From Methylomonas sp. EFPC3 (GTDB taxonomy: Bacteria > Pseudomonadota > Gammaproteobacteria > Methylococcales > Methylomonadaceae), in the NCBI RefSeq assembly GCF_029643245.1, contig NZ_CP116398.1, forward strand, positions 1,798,001 through 1,862,000: a stretch of 64,000 nt of DNA. Reading direction: 5' to 3'. Shown one piece after another: positions 34,965 through 44,255 of this stretch. The notes beneath the pieces were generated by a model. It did not search any database, was not told where the DNA came from, and saw only the letters and a list, made by a program, of their open reading frames with translations. Made by a program: the position numbers and the translations under genes. How positions within the stretch are numbered: the stretch's first letter is position 1; each line of letters opens with the position of its first letter.

Positions 34965-37262
34965 ATGAATAAATTTGCCGTGGGTATGTTGCCCTGGTTT
35001 AGCCTGCTGCCATTGGCCGAAGCCATCTCGGCCGAAACCTCCGATAAACTGGATGCGGTGGAGGTGGTTGCGGTAACGCCATTACAGTTCAGCGGCATTG
35101 ACATCAGGAAAATCCCGGCCAACGTACAAACCGTTTCCGCCGACCAGTTGCAGGAGGCACAGGCGCTTTCGCTGGCCGAGTACATGAACCGTTATTTGGG
35201 CAGCGTCAACATTAACGACGCCCAAAACAACCCGCTACAGCCGGACTTGCAATACCGCGGGTTCAGCGCGTCGCCGTTGATGGGATTGCCCCAGGGCTTG
35301 GCGGTTTACGTCAACGGCATCCGCTTCAATGAACCGTTCGGCGACATGGTGAACTGGGATTTGATACCGAACGGCGCGATCGAAAGCATGGCGCTGCAGC
35401 CGGCGTCGAATCCGGCCTTTGGTCTGAATGCATTGGGCGGTTCGATCAGCGTCAATACCAAGACCGGCTTTTCCGCGCCCGGCCACAGCTTCGAGGCCCA
35501 AGGCGGCTCTTGGGATCGTCATTCCGAAGAAGTCAGCAGCGGCTGGAACAACGGCACCTGGGGTTATTTCCTGGATTTCAAATACTTCAACGAGAAAGGT
35601 TGGCGCGCCCATTCGCCCAGCGAGGCCAAACAAGGTTTCGGCACGTTAAGCTGGCGCGGCGTCAAATCCAGTCTGGACCTAAGCATTGCCGGGACCGAGA
35701 ACACCTTGCGCGGCAACGGGGCGCTACCGCAACAAATGCTGGCTTTCGGTCGCGATCAAGTGTTCACCCACCCCGACATTACCCGCAACCGAATGATGCT
35801 GGTCTCACTGGACGGCGACACTTGGTTGAACGACCATAACCAGTTATCCGGCACCATGTACTACCGACGCAATAAAATCGGCACTTATAACGGCGACGGT
35901 AGCGAATTTGGCGACTGCGGCGGCTTTATGTGCGAAGAAGACGGCGTTACACAATTGGAAGATCTGAACGAAAATCCGATCCCTGCCAGCGACACACTGG
36001 AAGGCGGCACGATCAATACCTCCAGCACGCTGCAACAATCCTTCGGTTTTGCACTGCAGGATGCCTTCGACCACAAGATTTTCGGTCGCAACAACCGTCT
36101 GGTCGGCGGCGCCAGCTTTGACTACGGTAACGCGCGTTACCACGCCGACACCCAACTGGGTTCATTGACCGCCGACCGCGGTGTGGCCGGCGGCGGCGTA
36201 TTGATTCAAGACGCTCACGTCCGTTTGACCACCGAGACCGACAACTACGGCGTTTTCCTGACCGATACTTTTTCTGTGACCGACCAATTGGACGTCACGG
36301 TTTCCGGACGCTACAACCAATCCCACATCAAACTGCGCGATCACGTCGGCGAAGATTTGAATGGCTCGCATTCTTTCGACCGCTTCAATCCGGCCGCCGG
36401 CTTTACCTACACCGTGATGCCGGAATTGACCTTCTTCGGCAACTACAGCGAATCGTCGCGAGTGCCGACACCGATGGAGTTGAGCTGTGCCAATCCCGAC
36501 GATCCGTGCCGACTGCCGAACGCATTCGTCTCCGATCCGCCGTTGAAGCAAGTGGTCGCAAACACCTTCGAAACCGGTCTGCGCGGCCGCTTGAAAAACC
36601 TGTTGCCAGGCTATCTGGACTGGAATCTGGCTCTGTTCCGCACCATCAACAACGACGACATCATCTTCAAAAGTACCGGCGGCGTCGGCAGCAACCTGGG
36701 TTACTTCGACAATGTCGGCTCTACCCTGCGCCAAGGCGTCGAACTCGGCCTGAACGGAAACTTTTACGAACGTTGGCGCTGGTCGACCCATTACACCTAT
36801 ATCGACGCCAGCTTCGAAACCGGCTTTCTGTCCAGCAGCCCCAACAACCCGATGGCGGACGGTAACGGCGACATCGTCGTGCGACCCGGCGATAAATTAC
36901 CCGGCATCCCGGCCCACCAATTCAAATTCAGTACCGACTTCGACATCGTCTCGGCCTGGACCTTGGGCATGGACATGAACTACAACAGCTCGCAATACCT
37001 ACGTGGCGACGAGGCCAATCTGACGGCCAAACTGCCGGCTTTCGTCGTGTTCAACCTGCGTAGCGAGTACCGCTTTAATCCAAACGTCACCTTGTTCGGT
37101 AGAGTGACCAACTTGTTCGACCGCGAATACGCCAACTTCGGCACCTGGGGTAATACCGGGGATGTATTGGACGGCCTGGGTTTGCCGGGCGATCAACAAA
37201 GCCGCTTCGTCGGCGTCGGCGCGCCCCGAGCGGCCTGGATCGGCATTCGCCTGACGATGTAA
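34965..37262 (+). CDS. TonB-dependent outer-membrane receptor
   Basis: A 765-residue outer-membrane protein with a signal peptide (MNKFAVGMLPWFSLLPLAEA), a plug domain (IPANVQTVSADQLQEAQALS; LQYRGFSASPLMGLPQGLAV; NPAFGLNALGGSISVNTKTG) and a 22-strand barrel ending with the aromatic-terminated strand AAWIGIRLTM. A VEVVAVT-like TonB box may lie near residue 27-33. The substrate cannot be told from sequence: no siderophore, cobalamin or copper gene is next to it. An intrinsic terminator follows. The upstream gap of 195 bases shows no recognisable Fur or cobalamin element. Confidence 0.93.
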   Translation: MNKFAVGMLPWFSLLPLAEAISAETSDKLDAVEVVAVTPLQFSGIDIRKIPANVQTVSADQLQEAQALSLAEYMNRYLGSVNINDAQNNPLQPDLQYRGFSASPLMGLPQGLAVYVNGIRFNEPFGDMVNWDLIPNGAIESMALQPASNPAFGLNALGGSISVNTKTGFSAPGHSFEAQGGSWDRHSEEVSSGWNNGTWGYFLDFKYFNEKGWRAHSPSEAKQGFGTLSWRGVKSSLDLSIAGTENTLRGNGALPQQMLAFGRDQVFTHPDITRNRMMLVSLDGDTWLNDHNQLSGTMYYRRNKIGTYNGDGSEFGDCGGFMCEEDGVTQLEDLNENPIPASDTLEGGTINTSSTLQQSFGFALQDAFDHKIFGRNNRLVGGASFDYGNARYHADTQLGSLTADRGVAGGGVLIQDAHVRLTTETDNYGVFLTDTFSVTDQLDVTVSGRYNQSHIKLRDHVGEDLNGSHSFDRFNPAAGFTYTVMPELTFFGNYSESSRVPTPMELSCANPDDPCRLPNAFVSDPPLKQVVANTFETGLRGRLKNLLPGYLDWNLALFRTINNDDIIFKSTGGVGSNLGYFDNVGSTLRQGVELGLNGNFYERWRWSTHYTYIDASFETGFLSSSPNNPMADGNGDIVVRPGDKLPGIPAHQFKFSTDFDIVSAWTLGMDMNYNSSQYLRGDEANLTAKLPAFVVFNLRSEYRFNPNVTLFGRVTNLFDREYANFGTWGNTGDVLDGLGLPGDQQSRFVGVGAPRAAWIGIRLTM

Positions 37263-37273
37263 TCTTCACCAAT

Positions 37274-37300
37274 GAAAACGGCGGTTCAACCGCCGTTTTC
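37274..37300. terminator. Bidirectional Rho-independent terminator
   Basis: AAAACGGCGG-TTCAA-CCGCCGTTTT: a ten-base stem with A-run on the left and T-run on the right serves both convergent genes. The stop codon of the DbpA-like gene (37286-37288) lies inside the hairpin. Confidence 0.9.
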
Positions 37301-37807
37301 GTCTCCGCCAACATTGCGCTGTTGTCTGAATTTATTGGGCTTGATGCGTTTGATGTTCAGCTTTTGCGAGCCGATTTCGGTTTCTGCCAATAACTGAAAG
37401 ACATCTGCCGGCATGCCGTCGGGCAACTCCACCAGCGTATAGGTGTCTCGAATGTCAATCCGGCCGATGCGTTTTCTGTCGACGCCGGACTCCGATACCA
37501 ATACCGCCTGAATCTGGTCGCGACTGACTTGGTGTTGATTGCCGACCGCGAGGCGGTAACGAACCATTTTATAGTTGGGCTGAATCGAGCGGCTCGGTTC
37601 CGCCGGCTGGCGTTTCAGGGGCGGATACAGATTCGGCTGGTTCATGAATACCAACGCCGCCGCGCAAGTCAGCAGGTCGATATTCAAATCGGCCGCTATC
37701 CGTTGTACCAAGTCGCGCTGCCGAGTCAAATCCTCTTCTCTGGCAACCCGTTGCAGGCGGCGTTTGAATTTATCTTCTTTTCTCGGCTCAACCGGAATCG
37801 CGCTCAT
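37286..37807 (-). CDS. Stand-alone DbpA-like RNA-binding domain protein
   Basis: A 173-residue protein. The C-terminal part (about 80-155) matches the RNA-binding domain that ends DbpA/CsdA DEAD-box helicases: MVRYRLAVGNQHQVSRDQIQ, then GRIDIRDTYTLVELPDGMPA and LNIKRIKPNK. The N-terminal half is basic and helical (RKEDKFKRRLQRVAREEDLT). No helicase core is present. Such a free domain could target structured RNA such as rRNA hairpins, or be a helicase remnant. Its gene follows surA by a few bases and ends inside a shared terminator. Confidence 0.8.
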   Translation of the reverse strand: MSAIPVEPRKEDKFKRRLQRVAREEDLTRQRDLVQRIAADLNIDLLTCAAALVFMNQPNLYPPLKRQPAEPSRSIQPNYKMVRYRLAVGNQHQVSRDQIQAVLVSESGVDRKRIGRIDIRDTYTLVELPDGMPADVFQLLAETEIGSQKLNIKRIKPNKFRQQRNVGGDENGG

Positions 37808-37813
37808 AACTTA

Positions 37814-39100
37814 TTACAGTCGGTCCAAATCGATTTCCACGTAAGCTTCGTCGCGTAAGCGCCGCAACCATAACTCGGTTTCTTCCTCGATTTTGCGCTT
37901 CCGAATCTCGTCGCGGATTTTATCTTTTCTAAACTGCTCGCTATTATCCTGGCTTTCCCGACCTAACACCTGAATCATGTGCCAGCCGAACTGAGTCTGT
38001 ACCGGGGCACTAATTTCGTTGATACCCAATTTGTTCATCGCTTCCTCGAAAGGCGGCACCAAGGCACCCGGCCCAACCCAATCCAGCGAACCGCCATTGA
38101 TGGCCGAACCTTTGTCATCGGAATGGGCCCGAGCCAAGGCGGCAAAATCGTCGCCATCGTTGATCCTGTCGCGCAGCGCCAATAAGCGTTTCTGTGCCTC
38201 GGCATCGTCGACCAGTTCATTGGTTTTGATCAGGATATGTCTGACCTTGGTCTTGGTAACGATATGTTGGCTACCGCCTTCGGTTTCCAGCATCTTGATG
38301 ATATGAAAGCCACTGGGGCTCCGAATGGCCTCGGATACGTCGCCCTGGTTCATCGTACCGACAATATCGGTAAACAGGGAAGGAATCTGGCCTATGCTGC
38401 GCCAGCCCAGATCGCCGCCCTTCAACGCGTTGTCGTCGTCGGAAACGCCAACCGCGACTTGTTTGAAATCTTTGCCGCCGCGCAAATCGGCAATGACTTG
38501 GTCGGCTTTGTCTTTGGCTTTTTGAATCGCCGAAGCTGAGGCGCCTTCCGGGACCGCGATCAGAATATGGCCCAGATGATATTGCCCGCCACTCTGCCCC
38601 GCCTTACTCTGGGTTTCCATGTAGTGCTGGACTTCGGCATCGGTCACTTTAACCCGCGCCCCGATTTCGCGGCCACGCAACTGGTTGATGATGATTTCGT
38701 TGCGCAAGTTGTCTTCGAAACCCTTGTAATCCATCCCTTGCCGGGCCAATTCGCTGCGGAAAGCATCGACGGACATGCCGTTGCGGGCGGCGATGTCCGC
38801 CACCGAGGCGTTCAGCATTTCGTCGCTGACCTGAATCCCGGACTTTGCCGCCATTTGCCGCTGTAATTTATCGACCACCATCCGTTCCAGCACCTGTTTG
38901 CGTAGCACGAATTCCGGCGGCACCATCACGTTGCTACTACTCAGCTTATTGCTGATCGCCGCAACTTCGGTGTTCAGCTCCCGTTCCAGGATAACGTCTT
39001 CTTCGACCACCGCGACGATCCGATCCAATAGCTGGGCCTGGGCCAAGCCGACGTAAAAACTAAGCGAAAACAGCAAAGTGGCTAGCGATTGTTTCAACAT
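37814..39100 (-). CDS. surA: SurA periplasmic chaperone/peptidyl-prolyl isomerase
   Basis: A periplasmic chaperone of 428 residues for outer-membrane proteins. A signal peptide (MLKQSLATLLFSLSFYVGLA) is followed by the N-domain (LLDRIVAVVEEDVILERELN) and two parvulin domains: the first about 170-270 (YHLGHILIAVPEGAS) and the second about 285-385 (VRHILIKTNELVDD; GSLDWVGPGALVP). Start taken at ATG 39100, giving a clean signal peptide, seven bases after the lptD stop. Co-transcription with lptD places two outer-membrane assembly factors together, as in Pseudomonas and Escherichia coli. Confidence 0.96.
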   Translation of the reverse strand: MLKQSLATLLFSLSFYVGLAQAQLLDRIVAVVEEDVILERELNTEVAAISNKLSSSNVMVPPEFVLRKQVLERMVVDKLQRQMAAKSGIQVSDEMLNASVADIAARNGMSVDAFRSELARQGMDYKGFEDNLRNEIIINQLRGREIGARVKVTDAEVQHYMETQSKAGQSGGQYHLGHILIAVPEGASASAIQKAKDKADQVIADLRGGKDFKQVAVGVSDDDNALKGGDLGWRSIGQIPSLFTDIVGTMNQGDVSEAIRSPSGFHIIKMLETEGGSQHIVTKTKVRHILIKTNELVDDAEAQKRLLALRDRINDGDDFAALARAHSDDKGSAINGGSLDWVGPGALVPPFEEAMNKLGINEISAPVQTQFGWHMIQVLGRESQDNSEQFRKDKIRDEIRKRKIEEETELWLRRLRDEAYVEIDLDRL

Positions 39101-39107
39101 GTATTGC

Positions 39108-41993
39108 TTATTCAAAGAAATTATCCTTGCGGTAACCGTCCAGGTTGGTTTGCAGGAAGGTATCGACATGGTCGCCGAAACTACTCAGGCCTTTGAGTTC
39201 CAACTGTACGAAGAAAGCGGTTTCCGGCTTGGTGCTCGGATCGATGAAGGCGATGGTGTTGGCACCGTTGATGAAACGCCGGCCGAGGACGCGGAACCGC
39301 CAGCAGCAGTTTTCCTTCTCGATCCCGATGAAGCTCTCGGTGGTTTTGTCGAAATTCAACGAATATTGCCAACGGCCTAAGCCGAACCACTCGCCGAACA
39401 ACGGCCAGCGGAACGAGACGTCGGTTTGCGAGATGGTTTGCGAGAACACTTGAGTCGTGTTGTTTTGGTTTACGGTCTGCACCACGTCCTGCGGATTGGC
39501 GCGACGGTAACGGTAACCGATATTCAAGATTTGGTTTGGCTGCATCCGGTATTTCAACGCAAACTGGCCGCGAGACAAGCTGTTCAACTCCGGATCCCAT
39601 TGGGCGCCGGTGATGTAGCGCAGATTCCGACTCAACTGGCCGCTCAACTCGCCGATGAAGTTGGAAGTGCTACTGGTTTGAGGTTGGGCGAACGGCCGCA
39701 AGGTCGGATTATTTCGATCGAACAGATCGACCGTGCGATCCTCGAAATACAAAATCTGGCCGAGCGTCAGTTTGAGCGGTTCAAGCCCGGTAGTTGAATC
39801 AATAAAGCGCGAGGAGGCCGCCAGCGTGATTTGGTTAGCATCTTGAATCCGGTCGTAACCGGAGAAACGGTTTTCCCGGAATAAACTGTAGAAATTGGTA
39901 TCGAACAGCGCGGTATCGAAGATCGGAATATTGCTCTGGTCTTTGCGCGGGATGTACAGATAAAACAGGCGCGGCTCCAAAGTATTGACATACGGAGTCC
40001 CCGAAATCTGCATATCCTTTTCGAACACAATACCGCTGTCCACCGAAAACACCGGCAAGGTCCGGGAAATGCTGCTCGGCAGCCCGGCGACGGTCTGGTT
40101 GCTGAGCTGGTATTGGGAATACAATGCCGAAATCTTCGGGATGAAGAAGCCCTCACTGCTTTCCAACGGGAAGCTGACCGACGGCGCCACATTAAAGCGC
40201 TGGCCGTTGACCAGGGTCTTGTGGGTGAAATAGCTGTATTGGTTGTCCAACGCCAAAGTCAGCGGAAAATCGTCGAAGGCGTGGGAAAAATTCATGCCTA
40301 TGCGCGGCAGTACGTCGTAAGGCAACAAATCGTCGGTGATGGTCTTGTCCACCGACTGGTAGTGGTAGCCGGCGGCCGACAGATACACGCCGGCGCGAGC
40401 GTAGGTCAGCATGCCGGTGCTGGGCAGGTAACTGGTATTTTGAAATCCCAGAGCGTTGTTCAAGTCGTTGAAATAAGTCTTGTCGGAGACGTAGTTCAAA
40501 TCCAGCAAGGAACTTAGGCCCGGAAGCCATAAGGTCTGGTCTTTCAAACTCGCCGAGTAGCGGGCTTTATCCGCCAACTGGTCGTGCGGCATGTATTCTG
40601 CGGCAAACGTACCGCGGGACATCTCCGTCAAATAGCGGAATTTATTGCGTAATTGTTCGCCGCGTCGGCTCATGTACCGGGGAGTGACGATGTCGTCGAA
40701 GTTAGGCGCGATATTCCAGTAAAACGGTAAAGTAGCGTCGAAACCGTTACGCTGGGTACTACCCCAGGTCGGCGCCAGGAAACCGGATAAGCGCCGGTTG
40801 TCGGTAGGAAACGAGATGTACGGCGTATACAACACCGGAACGCCTTTGAACTCCAGCCAGGCGTTCTTCGCCGAGCCTTGCCCGCTGTCCCGGTTAATCT
40901 TCAAACGCGAAGCATGCACGACCCAATCCTGGTTACCGGGGGCGCAACTGGTAAAGGCTGCATCGTTGTAGCGCGACAAACTTTTACTGTCCCGGTAAAC
41001 CACGTCGGCGCTACCGCGGAAAGGCGCCTGCGGCACGATGAATTGAGCATTGCGCAGACGGGCTTCGTCTTTACCCAGATTCAGCGACAACGTGTCGCTG
41101 GACATCGCGAGTTGATCTTCGCTGTATAACACGCCGCCTTGCGCGTCCAAGGTTTCGGCCACTGTGTCGTAACTGGCTTTATCGGCCACCAAATGCTGAT
41201 CGGCACGATTCATATCGACATTGCCGGCAAAATTCAACACTTCGCCGTCGAAGACTTCGGAAAAATCGGCATTGATTTCGGTGGTTGCCGCATCCCTGGC
41301 TTCTTTGGAAGTCGCCTTAATTTTAGGCCTCCTCTTTCCCCACACCTCGCAGCTTTGCCACGGATCGCGATCGAATTCGGCCCGCAAAGTCTGAAAGTCG
41401 CGTTCCTGCTGATGACTGAACGCCGGGGCAAACCAGAGCGAACCGGCCGCATCGGCGACGCCGTTATCGTCGACTATATGGGCCTCGCCTTTGGGATCGG
41501 CACCGACCAGATTGCAGTTCCAACCGTTTTTGGCATCCCCAGCCTTACAGGTCCAGCCTTGGGTTCGGCTGCCACCCGCCGCAACCTGAGTTTTGGCTTC
41601 TGCTTTTTCGACTTCCGGTTTCTGGTTCTCGCCAACTTTCACCCGCAACTTCTGCGGCTCGGCGACCGATTTTTCCACGACTTTAACCGTTTCTTTCGGC
41701 GCATCCTTCGGAGACACCGCCGGTTGTTGCGCCTGCTGCGTCGGCACAGGCGCTACGGCGGCGGGCGGTTGGGCCACCGTTTCCGCTTTGACCGGCGCCA
41801 CCGGCTCGGCCGGAACAGATTTTACGGTTTGCGGTTGTTGCTGGGGCTCAGGCGTGTTACTTGGGCCTTGGTTAAGACAGGTCCATTCGCCATTTTTGGT
41901 TTGTTCACAATTCCATGCCGAGTTGTTGGCGGCGGACGCAAGCCCGGTTACGAACATCAAAGCAGAAGAAATTGTATAGAACCGATAATTCAT
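39108..41993 (-). CDS. lptD: LPS-assembly outer-membrane protein LptD
   Basis: A 961-residue outer-membrane protein that inserts lipopolysaccharide in complex with LptE. After a signal peptide come an unusual N-terminal extension with two W-x-C repeats (AWNCEQTKNGEWTCLN near residue 27; GWTCKAGDAKNGWNCNL about 115 residues later) linked by a long Pro/Gln/Lys-rich segment. The OstA jellyroll starts about residue 240 (EVFDGEVLNFAGNVDMNRAD), and the barrel fills the rest. A C-terminal CC pair (ENCCWRFRV) matches the Cys pair that forms the required disulfides in known LptD. The length exceeds the usual 780-820. It is divergent from amgK. Confidence 0.95.
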   Translation of the reverse strand: MNYRFYTISSALMFVTGLASAANNSAWNCEQTKNGEWTCLNQGPSNTPEPQQQPQTVKSVPAEPVAPVKAETVAQPPAAVAPVPTQQAQQPAVSPKDAPKETVKVVEKSVAEPQKLRVKVGENQKPEVEKAEAKTQVAAGGSRTQGWTCKAGDAKNGWNCNLVGADPKGEAHIVDDNGVADAAGSLWFAPAFSHQQERDFQTLRAEFDRDPWQSCEVWGKRRPKIKATSKEARDAATTEINADFSEVFDGEVLNFAGNVDMNRADQHLVADKASYDTVAETLDAQGGVLYSEDQLAMSSDTLSLNLGKDEARLRNAQFIVPQAPFRGSADVVYRDSKSLSRYNDAAFTSCAPGNQDWVVHASRLKINRDSGQGSAKNAWLEFKGVPVLYTPYISFPTDNRRLSGFLAPTWGSTQRNGFDATLPFYWNIAPNFDDIVTPRYMSRRGEQLRNKFRYLTEMSRGTFAAEYMPHDQLADKARYSASLKDQTLWLPGLSSLLDLNYVSDKTYFNDLNNALGFQNTSYLPSTGMLTYARAGVYLSAAGYHYQSVDKTITDDLLPYDVLPRIGMNFSHAFDDFPLTLALDNQYSYFTHKTLVNGQRFNVAPSVSFPLESSEGFFIPKISALYSQYQLSNQTVAGLPSSISRTLPVFSVDSGIVFEKDMQISGTPYVNTLEPRLFYLYIPRKDQSNIPIFDTALFDTNFYSLFRENRFSGYDRIQDANQITLAASSRFIDSTTGLEPLKLTLGQILYFEDRTVDLFDRNNPTLRPFAQPQTSSTSNFIGELSGQLSRNLRYITGAQWDPELNSLSRGQFALKYRMQPNQILNIGYRYRRANPQDVVQTVNQNNTTQVFSQTISQTDVSFRWPLFGEWFGLGRWQYSLNFDKTTESFIGIEKENCCWRFRVLGRRFINGANTIAFIDPSTKPETAFFVQLELKGLSSFGDHVDTFLQTNLDGYRKDNFFE

Positions 41994-42088
41994 GTTTTGG
42001 CGAATGCGGCTAAATTGGCTTAGCAGGATGGAAATCGAATAAAATGCATCGAATCATTTTACCTTAGGTTGCTCGGCAAATATCAAAA

Positions 42089-43093
42089 ATGTACGACTCC
42101 CGCTTGGAAGACCGTCGCCTGGCGGCACTCGTCGATTGGTTGCAGCGCGATCTTTCGCTGGACATCCATCGTTTCTCCCCCGCTTCCAGTGACGCCAGTT
42201 TCCGGCGGTACTTTCGGATCGAACACGCCTCAGGCGTGCACATCGCGATGGACGCCCCGCCCGAGAAAGAGAACTGCGCCGCCTTTATCCGGGTCGCGGG
42301 TTTAATGCGAGAGGCCGGCATTCACGTCCCTGAGATTCATAGCAGCAACACTGAGCTGGGATTTTTGCTGTTGGAAGATTTAGGCTGCGAAAACCTGTTG
42401 GACCGGCTAAACCCGGAAACTGCGGAGAGCCTCTATGCCAAGGCCTTGGATAGCCTGTTCGCATTGCAACGCAACGTCGACCCCGCCAGCTGCGGATTGC
42501 CCGAATACGACGCGGGATTCATCGAACGCGAACTCGGCATCTTCTACGAGTGGTTCCTGCAAAAATTGGTCGGACTGGAATTGCCGCAATCATTGGCAGA
42601 GCGACTGAATCGAATGCTAATCGAATCGGCATTGGCGCAGCCGCGGGTCTGCGTCCACCGCGACTACCATTCCCGTAATCTGATGTTGCCGCGCAGTGGT
42701 ACTCTAGGTGTAATCGACTTTCAAGACGCCGTGGTTGGCCCGATCAGCTACGACCTGGTATCGCTGTTGCGTGACTGCTACATCGCTTGGCCGGACCGGC
42801 AAGTCGACGCATGGACTCGAGCCTACCATACCCGTCTGGAAGCCGCAGACTTGATCGCGGTGGACTACCGGCAATTTCAACGCTGGTTCGATCTGATGGG
42901 CATGCAACGTCACCTGAAAGCAATCGGTATTTTTGCCAGGCTCCACCTGCGCGACGCCAAATCCAGTTATCTGGCGGATATTCCGCGCACGTTTGCCTAC
43001 GTGGAACACGTTTGTACTCGCTATCCGGAGCTGGACCAGTTTCACCAATTTTTACAGCAGCAGCTTAAACCCGCTTACCCGCCCATCCAATGA
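42089..43093 (+). CDS. amgK: Sugar kinase AmgK (N-acetylmuramate/N-acetylglucosamine kinase)
   Basis: A 334-residue aminoglycoside-phosphotransferase-fold kinase. The catalytic loop VCVHRDYHSRNLML and the metal-binding IDFQDAVVGPISYDLVSLL are present, plus LGFLLLEDLG in the N-lobe. AmgK phosphorylates MurNAc at the anomeric carbon in the cell-wall recycling pathway known from Pseudomonas, which by-passes fosfomycin-sensitive de novo synthesis. Its stop overlaps the start of murU (ATGA), and the pair is divergent from lptD-surA, the Pseudomonas order. This context makes the specific name likely. Confidence 0.9.
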   Translation: MYDSRLEDRRLAALVDWLQRDLSLDIHRFSPASSDASFRRYFRIEHASGVHIAMDAPPEKENCAAFIRVAGLMREAGIHVPEIHSSNTELGFLLLEDLGCENLLDRLNPETAESLYAKALDSLFALQRNVDPASCGLPEYDAGFIERELGIFYEWFLQKLVGLELPQSLAERLNRMLIESALAQPRVCVHRDYHSRNLMLPRSGTLGVIDFQDAVVGPISYDLVSLLRDCYIAWPDRQVDAWTRAYHTRLEAADLIAVDYRQFQRWFDLMGMQRHLKAIGIFARLHLRDAKSSYLADIPRTFAYVEHVCTRYPELDQFHQFLQQQLKPAYPPIQ

Positions 43094-43776
43094 AAGCCAT
43101 GATCCTCGCCGCCGGACGCGGCGAACGAATGCGTCCGCTGACCGATCACACCCCGAAACCGCTACTGCGAGCCGCCGGCAAACCGCTAATCGAGTACACC
43201 CTGGAAAATCTGGCCGCCGCCGGTTTCACCGATATCGTGATCAATATCGCCCACCTCGGCGCGCTCATTAAAAACCATTGCGGCAACGGCGAACGCTGGG
43301 GCCTATCGATCGCTTACTCCGACGAAGGCGAAACGGCACTGGAAACGGCCGGCGGCATCGCCAAAGCCTTGCCGCTACTTGGTGATACTCCGTTTCTGGC
43401 TATCAACGCCGACATTGTCTGCGATTGTTCATTGCGGCCGTTGCGCGACGTCAAGTTAGACTTGGCACATCTGGTCATGATCGACAATCCGCCGCACCAC
43501 CCCGAAGGCGACTTCGCCCTGACTGACTCCGGCTTGCTGGCAGAGCAAGGGGAAACCAAACTGACTTTCAGCGGAATTGGCCTCTATCGCCCCGAATTAT
43601 TCGAGGGCGTTCCGGCAGCACCGCTAAAATTGCGCCCGGTGCTCAATCGGGCAATACAACAGCAACGGATAAGCGGACAAAAACATTCCGGTATCTGGCT
43701 CGATATCGGCACCCCAGACAGACTGGAACATTTCAGTAACATGGTCGGCAGCGAACGCGGCCCGATAAAGGCTTAG
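43090..43776 (+). CDS. murU: MurNAc-1-phosphate uridylyltransferase
   Basis: A 228-residue nucleotidyltransferase producing UDP-MurNAc from MurNAc-1-P and UTP. It begins MKAMILAAGRGERMRPLTDH, the nucleotide-binding loop, followed by TPKPLL, the NADIVCD metal-site region and a terminal WLDIGTPDRLEHF. The ATGA overlap with amgK shows tight coupling. The two enzymes together recycle peptidoglycan sugars; no other recycling gene is in the window. Confidence 0.92.
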   Translation: MKAMILAAGRGERMRPLTDHTPKPLLRAAGKPLIEYTLENLAAAGFTDIVINIAHLGALIKNHCGNGERWGLSIAYSDEGETALETAGGIAKALPLLGDTPFLAINADIVCDCSLRPLRDVKLDLAHLVMIDNPPHHPEGDFALTDSGLLAEQGETKLTFSGIGLYRPELFEGVPAAPLKLRPVLNRAIQQQRISGQKHSGIWLDIGTPDRLEHFSNMVGSERGPIKA

Positions 43777-43814
43777 ACCGCCCAGCGGCTCCCGGACAAT
43801 CGATCGGCAGGCCG

Positions 43815-44240
43815 TCAAAAAGGCTTAACCACTGCCAAGATGACGATCGCAAACAGGAACAGAACCGGTATCTCGTTGACCCACCGAAAATAAACGTGGG
43901 AATGGCGATTACGGTCGTGCTTGAAATCCAGCAGCCATTTGCCGCAAACGCCGTGGTACACCACCAACAAGCCCAACAGTGCCAATTTCAAGTGCAACCA
44001 GCCGCTAGCCGAATACAACATCCAGGCATAGTCGGCCAACATCCAGATGCCGAACGCAAGGGTACACACCATTCCCGGAGTCATGATGCCGTAGTACAAC
44101 TTGCGTTCCATGACTTTAAAGCGCTCGTTGCTGATACTGTCCTCGCTCATCGCATGGTAGACGAATAGGCGCGGCAAATAAAACAGCCCGGCAAACCAGG
44201 TAACCATGAATATCAGGTGTAAGGCTTTTAACCACAACAT
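43815..44240 (-). CDS. hemJ: HemJ protoporphyrinogen IX oxidase (UPF0093)
   Basis: A 141-residue inner-membrane protein with four helices. HLIFMVTWFAGLFYLPRLFV (His and Arg conserved), KLALLGLLVVYHG and the final RWVNEIPVLFLFAIVILAV match HemJ, which oxidises protoporphyrinogen IX in bacteria lacking HemG or HemY. The length is typical. It is convergent with murU and upstream (in its own direction) by 15 bases of none other; the DUF4124 gene lies on the same strand just before it, with a 15-base gap, so they may be co-transcribed. Confidence 0.9.
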   Translation of the reverse strand: MLWLKALHLIFMVTWFAGLFYLPRLFVYHAMSEDSISNERFKVMERKLYYGIMTPGMVCTLAFGIWMLADYAWMLYSASGWLHLKLALLGLLVVYHGVCGKWLLDFKHDRNRHSHVYFRWVNEIPVLFLFAIVILAVVKPF

Positions 44241-44255
44241 CGGTGCACCCGCCGG

